DNA of 15,139 nucleotides from Propionibacteriaceae bacterium (GTDB lineage: Bacteria; Actinomycetota; Actinomycetes; Propionibacteriales; Propionibacteriaceae): assembly GCA_003158895.1 (NCBI GenBank), contig PMLO01000024.1, forward strand, positions 42,150 to 57,288. Reading direction: 5' to 3'. Within the stretch, counting starts at the first letter, position 1; every line of letters begins with the position of its first letter. Positions 11,210-15,139 of this stretch are shown here, piece by piece. The position numbers and the translations under genes were made by a program. Below the pieces are notes generated by a model that was not told the DNA's origin, searched no databases, and saw nothing but the letters and a program-made list of their open reading frames with translations.

Positions 11210-13729
11210 TCAGGACGGGTCGGCGACGGGATCAACAGCCTCGTCGGACACGGGGTACGACGGCACGATCGCACGGATGACGGAGCCGTCCTCGCGGATC
11301 GACCCCTCGATGTCGCGCACCGACGGCCGGCCTTGCAGCACGAGCACCGGAGCCAGCGGTACGACCACGGGCGCATCCCCCGTGACGACGACGGGGGTGC
11401 CCTGGACCAGCACTTCGAGAGGGCCGGCCCCTGGGGTCTCGATGGAGAAGCAGATGCTGCCCTGCTCGATCCGTACGCGCAACCGGGTGCCCCGCAGCGT
11501 GACCGGGAAGCTGAGGAAGTCCCAGTCAGCAGGCAGCCGCGGATCGAACGACCAGGTGGACTGGTAGTCGCGCATCCCACCGAAGCCACCGACCAGCGCG
11601 CTCCACGCACCACCCACGGACGCGACGTGGACGCCTGCGTCGGCGTTGTGGTGGAGATCGGCGAGATCGACGAAGATCGCCTGCCGGAAGTAGCTCACCG
11701 CAAGCTGGGCGTAGCCCACCTCCGCCGCGATGATCGACTGGACGACCGAGGACAACGTGGAGTCGCCCGTGGTCAGCGGGTCGTAGTACTCGAAGTCCGC
11801 GCGCTTCTGGGTCGGGGTGAACTCACTGCTCAGCAGGTACAACGCCAGCACCACGTCCGCCTGTTTCAGAACCTGATGGCGATAGATGACGAGCGGGTGG
11901 TAGTGCAGGAGGAGCGGGAGCTTGTCCGGCGGGGTGTTCGGCAGGTCCCACACCTCCTTCTCGAGGAACGCGTCGTCCTGCGGGTGGATCCCGAAGGCCT
12001 CGTCGTACGGGATGTGCATGGCCTCAGCGGCACGCGAGAACTCGTCGATCTCGTCGTCGGTGAGCGACAGACGCCGTACGGCGCTGTCGTACGCCACCGG
12101 GTCGCGCTCCTCCAGCTCCTTCAACTGGCGTACCGCCGCCCGCAGGTTCGCCCTCGCCATGACGTTGGTGAACAGGTTGTCGTTGACGACGGTCGTGTAC
12201 TCGTCGGGCCCGGTCACGCCGTGGATGTGGAACAACGAGTGCCCGTCGAAATTCCGCCAGAACCCGAGGTCCGCCCACAGCCGAGCGGTCTCCACGAGGA
12301 TGTCGATGGCCTCGCGGGCCAGGAAGTCGACGTCACCCGTCGCGGCCACGTACTGCGACAGGGCGTGCGCGACGTCGGCGTCGATGTGGTACTGCGCCGT
12401 GCCGGCGGCGTAGTAGGCGGACGCCTCCTCGCCGTTGATCGTGCGCCACGGGAAGAGGGCGCCTCGCTGGTTGAGGTCGGCGGCCCGCCGCCTGGCCGCG
12501 TCGAGCATGCTGTAGCGGAACCGGAGCGCGTTGCGCGCGTACTGCGGCGAGGTGTACATGAGGAACGGCAGCAGGTAGATCTCGGTGTCCCAGAAGTAGT
12601 GCCCGTCGTAGCCGGAGCCGGTGACACCCTTCGCCGGGATCCCGGCGCCCTCGGCCCGCGCCGCGGCCTGGATGACCTGGAAGAGGTTCCACCGTACGGC
12701 TTGCTGGAGTTCGGGCTGGCCGCCGATCTCGACGTCGCTGCGCTCCCAGAACGCGTCGAGCCAGGTTCGTTGGGCAGCGAACGCCGCCTCTGTACCGGTC
12801 TCCTTCACGCGGTCGAGCGTGCGCCGGCAACGGTCGACGAGCTCACGCGTGGGCACTCCGCGGGACGTGTGGTAGCTGACGACCTTCGTGATCCGCGTGG
12901 TAACACCAGGCGTGGCGTTGAACCGGAACACGTGCTTGGCGATGTCGTCCTCGATCTGCGTCCGCTCCTCGTAGCGATCCAGCGTCTCGATCGAGTGGTC
13001 CGCGGCGACGGCCAGTGTCATCCCGGAGGACGTGACGCTGTACGAGAGGACCGCACGCCCGCCGCCCTCCCACTTCGAGTGAGGCTGCAGCACCCGTCCC
13101 GCGAGGTTCGCCGCACGGCGCGGGTCCCAGCCGGCGCCCATCGACTGCGACGACACGTGGAACTCGTCCTCGCCGTCCTGGCGGTTGAGGATCTCGCAGC
13201 TCACCGTCACCGGCGCCCCGTGATCCAGCATCGTGATCTCGTAGTCCATGATCGCGAGGTGGCGCGCGGTGAACGACACCATGCGGCGCGACCGCAGCTG
13301 GACACGCTTGCCCGCCGGCGTGCGCCAGATGAGCTGCCTGGTCAGCACGCCGTCGCGGAAGGACAGGGTGCGCTCGTACCGCTCGAGCTCCGCGACGCTG
13401 AGGAGCAGCGGCTCGTCGTCCACGTACAGGCGCATGGTCTTGGCATCCGGCGCGTTGACGATGGTCTGGCCGACGGTCGCGAACCCGAACGCGTCCTCGG
13501 CATGATGGATCGGCCACACCTCGTGGAAGCCGTTGATGAACGTGCCGTGCGCGAACGCGTCGCGACCCTCCTCCACGTTTCCGCGAAGGCCCAGATAGCC
13601 GTTCCCCACCGCGAACAGTGTCTCCGTGACGCCGAGATCGTGGCTGTCGTAGCGGGTCTCCCGAAGGTTCCACTCGTCGACCGGGAACCGGCTTCGGTCG
13701 ATCGGATCGGCAGTCGGTGACTCCTTCAT
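11210..13729 (-). CDS. Glycoside hydrolase family 65 protein (disaccharide phosphorylase or hydrolase)
   Basis: This 839-aa enzyme is of the kojibiose/maltose/trehalose phosphorylase family, whose members cleave alpha-linked glucosides, usually with phosphate. The N-terminal beta-sandwich domain (about 15-280) begins NLRETRYDSHDLGVTETLFAVGNGYLGLRG. The (alpha/alpha)6 barrel (about 340-720) has YFWDTEIY (378-385) and HGVTGPDEYT (503-512), in which E510 is the expected general acid. The loop DAGVHVASVGGAW (697-709) is near the expected phosphate site. A beta domain closes the C-terminus. ATG at 13727-13729 with GGGGGAG 6 bases upstream is preferred over the GTG at 13744. No beta-phosphoglucomutase partner is adjacent. 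The substrate cannot be told. Confidence 0.9.
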   Translation of the reverse strand: MKESPTADPIDRSRFPVDEWNLRETRYDSHDLGVTETLFAVGNGYLGLRGNVEEGRDAFAHGTFINGFHEVWPIHHAEDAFGFATVGQTIVNAPDAKTMRLYVDDEPLLLSVAELERYERTLSFRDGVLTRQLIWRTPAGKRVQLRSRRMVSFTARHLAIMDYEITMLDHGAPVTVSCEILNRQDGEDEFHVSSQSMGAGWDPRRAANLAGRVLQPHSKWEGGGRAVLSYSVTSSGMTLAVAADHSIETLDRYEERTQIEDDIAKHVFRFNATPGVTTRITKVVSYHTSRGVPTRELVDRCRRTLDRVKETGTEAAFAAQRTWLDAFWERSDVEIGGQPELQQAVRWNLFQVIQAAARAEGAGIPAKGVTGSGYDGHYFWDTEIYLLPFLMYTSPQYARNALRFRYSMLDAARRRAADLNQRGALFPWRTINGEEASAYYAAGTAQYHIDADVAHALSQYVAATGDVDFLAREAIDILVETARLWADLGFWRNFDGHSLFHIHGVTGPDEYTTVVNDNLFTNVMARANLRAAVRQLKELEERDPVAYDSAVRRLSLTDDEIDEFSRAAEAMHIPYDEAFGIHPQDDAFLEKEVWDLPNTPPDKLPLLLHYHPLVIYRHQVLKQADVVLALYLLSSEFTPTQKRADFEYYDPLTTGDSTLSSVVQSIIAAEVGYAQLAVSYFRQAIFVDLADLHHNADAGVHVASVGGAWSALVGGFGGMRDYQSTWSFDPRLPADWDFLSFPVTLRGTRLRVRIEQGSICFSIETPGAGPLEVLVQGTPVVVTGDAPVVVPLAPVLVLQGRPSVRDIEGSIREDGSVIRAIVPSYPVSDEAVDPVADPS

Positions 13730-13735
13730 TCCGCG

Positions 13736-13742
13736 CTCCCCC
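13736..13742 (-). promoter_or_regulatory. Ribosome-binding site fixing the GH65 start
   Basis: GGGGGAG on the minus strand lies 6 bases before the ATG at 13727-13729. The alternative in-frame GTG (13742-13744) overlaps this site and has none of its own that is as good. Confidence 0.6.
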
Positions 13743-13762
13743 ACTCACTCTTCCGGCGAGTC

Positions 13763-13768
13763 ACATTA
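13763..13768 (-). promoter_or_regulatory. Candidate -10 of the GH65 gene
   Basis: TAATGT on the minus strand would start transcription near 13756, giving a leader of about 27 bases that includes the ribosome-binding site. No good -35 is visible. The remaining divergent region up to 13910 (about 140 bases) holds no clear operator. Confidence 0.3.
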
Positions 13769-13910
13769 GTCCCGACCCGGCCCTGTGGGCGGATGCCTCG
13801 CGCAATCACATCTTTCAGGTATCACCGTGGCCGCCCGCGTCTCGTACAGTTCGGCAGTATCGAGCACGACACTGCTGTCGGAATGGGCCGACCGTCCGTG
13901 AGGAGCCGAG

Positions 13911-14804
13911 ATGCCGAGTCGAAGCCAGTCGGCGATCATGACGTACCGAGCGCTGCGGATGGGCGTCGTCGCCGCGGCACTCCTGCTGATGGCGTCGCTC
14001 GTCCTCGAGATCATCCGTACGTCCGGCCTGCAGCTGACCTCGATCAGCGCGTCCTTCTACTCACCCGTACGGAACGTCTTCGTGGGCGTCCTCGTGGCCA
14101 CGGGCATGGCGCTGATCGCGATCATGGGCCGCGAGAAGAACGAGGACGGCGCCCTCAACCTGGCCGGCATGCTGGCCCCGACGATCGGGATGCTCCCGAC
14201 GACCGTGGGCCCGTCCGCGCCGGGCGCCTGCCAGGCGGGAGTCTCGAAGTGCATCCCGATCTCGACGCTGGCCGATGTCGAGAACAACGTCAGCTCGCTC
14301 CTGATCCTCGGGCTGGTCGCCCTGGTCGGGGCCCTGGTGTACGTCCTCCGTACGCACGGTCCCGGATCCGCACAGCTCCGCCGGATGATCCTGCCGGCCC
14401 TGTTGTGGCTCGTCTCCGCGGTGCTGTGGCTCTTCGCCCGTGAGCTGATGTTCGTCCACGGCCACAACCTGGCTGCCTTCTTCTTCTTCCTGCTGCTCGC
14501 CTGGGTGGCCCGCATCAACGCGATGGATCCGCCCGAGGGTGCCACGGTGCTGGGGCTGAGGCCGCAGGACTACCAGCGCGGCTACCAGGTCATCAGCTGG
14601 GCCATGATCGTCACGATCGTGCTGACGGCTGTATACGACATCGGCATCCTGCTCACCTGGTTCCCCGACCCGTTCCCCCAGTGGTTCTTCGTCGCCGAGT
14701 CGGTGCTCCTCGCCCTGTTCATCGCCTTCTGGATCCTCCAGACCGCCCACTTCTGGCACGACGGTGTGCCGGAAGAAGCCGCTGGGGCATCGGAGGGCAC
14801 GTAG
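13911..14804 (+). CDS. Polytopic membrane protein of unknown function
   Basis: This 297-aa protein has about eight predicted membrane helices: roughly 16-36, 54-72, 81-97, 127-146, 159-176, 184-201, 226-250 and 257-277. The segment SISASFYSPVRNVFVGVLVATGMAL (44-68) followed by NLAGMLAP (83-90) recalls a recurring family of uncharacterised actinobacterial membrane proteins. I cannot name a function. Two cysteines (C107 and C114) in the loop after helix 3 could pair. H185 and H280 are near membrane borders. ATG 13911 has AGGAG 5 bases upstream. The stop is TAG at 14802-14804. It is 63 bases before deoA on the same strand, but the two may not share a role. Confidence 0.8.
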   Translation: MPSRSQSAIMTYRALRMGVVAAALLLMASLVLEIIRTSGLQLTSISASFYSPVRNVFVGVLVATGMALIAIMGREKNEDGALNLAGMLAPTIGMLPTTVGPSAPGACQAGVSKCIPISTLADVENNVSSLLILGLVALVGALVYVLRTHGPGSAQLRRMILPALLWLVSAVLWLFARELMFVHGHNLAAFFFFLLLAWVARINAMDPPEGATVLGLRPQDYQRGYQVISWAMIVTIVLTAVYDIGILLTWFPDPFPQWFFVAESVLLALFIAFWILQTAHFWHDGVPEEAAGASEGT

Positions 14805-14807
14805 CCC

Positions 14808-14822
14808 GTGGCCTGACGCCAC
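14808..14822 (+). terminator. Weak hairpin between membrane protein gene and deoA
   Basis: GTGGC-CTGAC-GCCAC (14808-14822) forms a 5-bp stem just after the stop codon. There is no U-tract, so it is at best a weak terminator or mRNA end. Confidence 0.2.
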
Positions 14823-14854
14823 ATCCTCCGCGCGGACGGGACCATGCCCGGCGT

Positions 14855-14860
14855 TAGTCT
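14855..14860 (+). promoter_or_regulatory. Candidate -10 for leaderless deoA
   Basis: TAGTCT is followed by 7 bases and the deoA ATG. There is no Shine-Dalgarno sequence. The layout matches the one upstream of ispH and the di-iron gene. No strong -35 was found. Confidence 0.45.
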
Positions 14861-14867
14861 GCGGACC

Positions 14868-15139
14868 ATGAGCGAACTGATGGATGCCGTTGACGTCATC
14901 CGCACCAAGCGCGACGGCGGTGCGTTGAGCGACGCCCAGATCGACTGGGTCATCGACGCCTACACCCGAGGCGCCGTCGCCGACGAGCAGATGGCGGCCC
15001 TTGCCATGGCGATCTTCCTGCGCGGCATGACCCGTACCGAGATCTCGCGCTGGACCGCGGCGATGATCGCGAGCGGTGAGCGGATGGATTTCACGCACCT
15101 CGGAGCCACCGCCGACAAGCACTCCACCGGCGGCGTCGG
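14868..15139 (+). CDS. deoA: Thymidine phosphorylase (5' part, cut by window end)
   Basis: Only the first 90 codons are present. The protein begins MSELMDAVDVIRTKRDGGAL and reaches DKHSTGGVG at the window edge. K-x-STGGVGD is the phosphate-binding signature of thymidine/pyrimidine-nucleoside phosphorylases, which cleave thymidine with phosphate to thymine and deoxyribose-1-phosphate. The helical N-terminal domain (QIDWVIDAYTRGAVADEQMAALAMAIFLRGM) is typical. ATG 14868 lacks a Shine-Dalgarno sequence, and TAGTCT 7 bases upstream suggests leaderless transcription. In related genomes deoA usually sits with cytidine deaminase or adenosine deaminase genes. Neither is visible upstream here, and downstream is outside the window. 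Confidence 0.95.
   Translation, partial: MSELMDAVDVIRTKRDGGALSDAQIDWVIDAYTRGAVADEQMAALAMAIFLRGMTRTEISRWTAAMIASGERMDFTHLGATADKHSTGGV

Noticed and set aside
11176..11223. Terminator after the GH65 gene
   Set aside because: Only weak pairings with long loops, partly inside the coding end, and no U-tract.
11333..13720. 795-codon open frame on the plus strand antisense to the GH65 gene
   Set aside because: Its protein is rich in Arg/Asp/Val/Gly repeats without family motifs. It mirrors a well-supported gene and is a usual effect of GC-rich third codon positions.
14061..15122. 353-codon minus-strand open frame over the membrane protein and deoA
   Set aside because: It crosses two genes with clear starts and motifs, and its own sequence is charged low-complexity.

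Overview
This is a GC-rich actinobacterial chromosome segment, most like the Nocardioidaceae/Propionibacteriales, though the genus cannot be fixed from this window. The signs are GC-biased codons, antisense open frames over nearly every gene, the actinobacterial infA-rpmJ-rpsM-rpsK-rpsD-rpoA order, a type VII (ESX-like) protein set, and several apparently leaderless genes. Housekeeping and accessory genes are interleaved. No insertion sequence, CRISPR array, tRNA or rRNA was seen, and no gene-free stretch exceeds 300 bases.

Layout. Positions 5-3309 (minus strand) hold the translation/transcription operon infA, rpmJ, rpsM, rpsK, rpsD, rpoA. It has a 248-base, hairpin-rich gap before rpsM and a structured gap before rpoA. 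Positions 3455-5393 (minus) hold a tight three-gene operon: an EspC-like protein, an EspA-like WXG protein and an EspD/YbaB-like protein. This resembles the mycobacterial espACD set but sits far from any visible secretion machinery. Positions 5487-8267 (minus) hold ispH and, upstream of it, an ABC exporter. A MarR-type regulator (8385-8861, plus) diverges from the exporter, with an inverted repeat lying across both promoters.

Positions 8937-10221 (plus) hold two tandem paralogous lipoproteins with six conserved cysteines. They converge, with 3 bases between stop codons, on a putative ferritin-like di-iron protein (10225-11103, minus) that has an operator-like inverted repeat upstream. A GH65 glycoside phosphorylase/hydrolase (11210-13729, minus) follows. 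Diverging from it are a polytopic membrane protein (13911-14804, plus) and the start of thymidine phosphorylase deoA (14868 to the window end, plus).

How the genes relate. The ribosomal genes form one growth-linked unit, perhaps with internal RNA-level control. The Esp-like trio would make a co-folding secreted pair and a cytoplasmic partner. The MarR/exporter pair looks like an inducible efflux module whose transcript could read into ispH. The most unusual content is the espACD-like operon between ispH and infA. Next come the structured rpsM leader, the cluster of regulatory inverted repeats, repeated TANNNT-N6/7-ATG arrangements suggesting leaderless transcription, and a strong apparent excess of the hexamer CGTACG.
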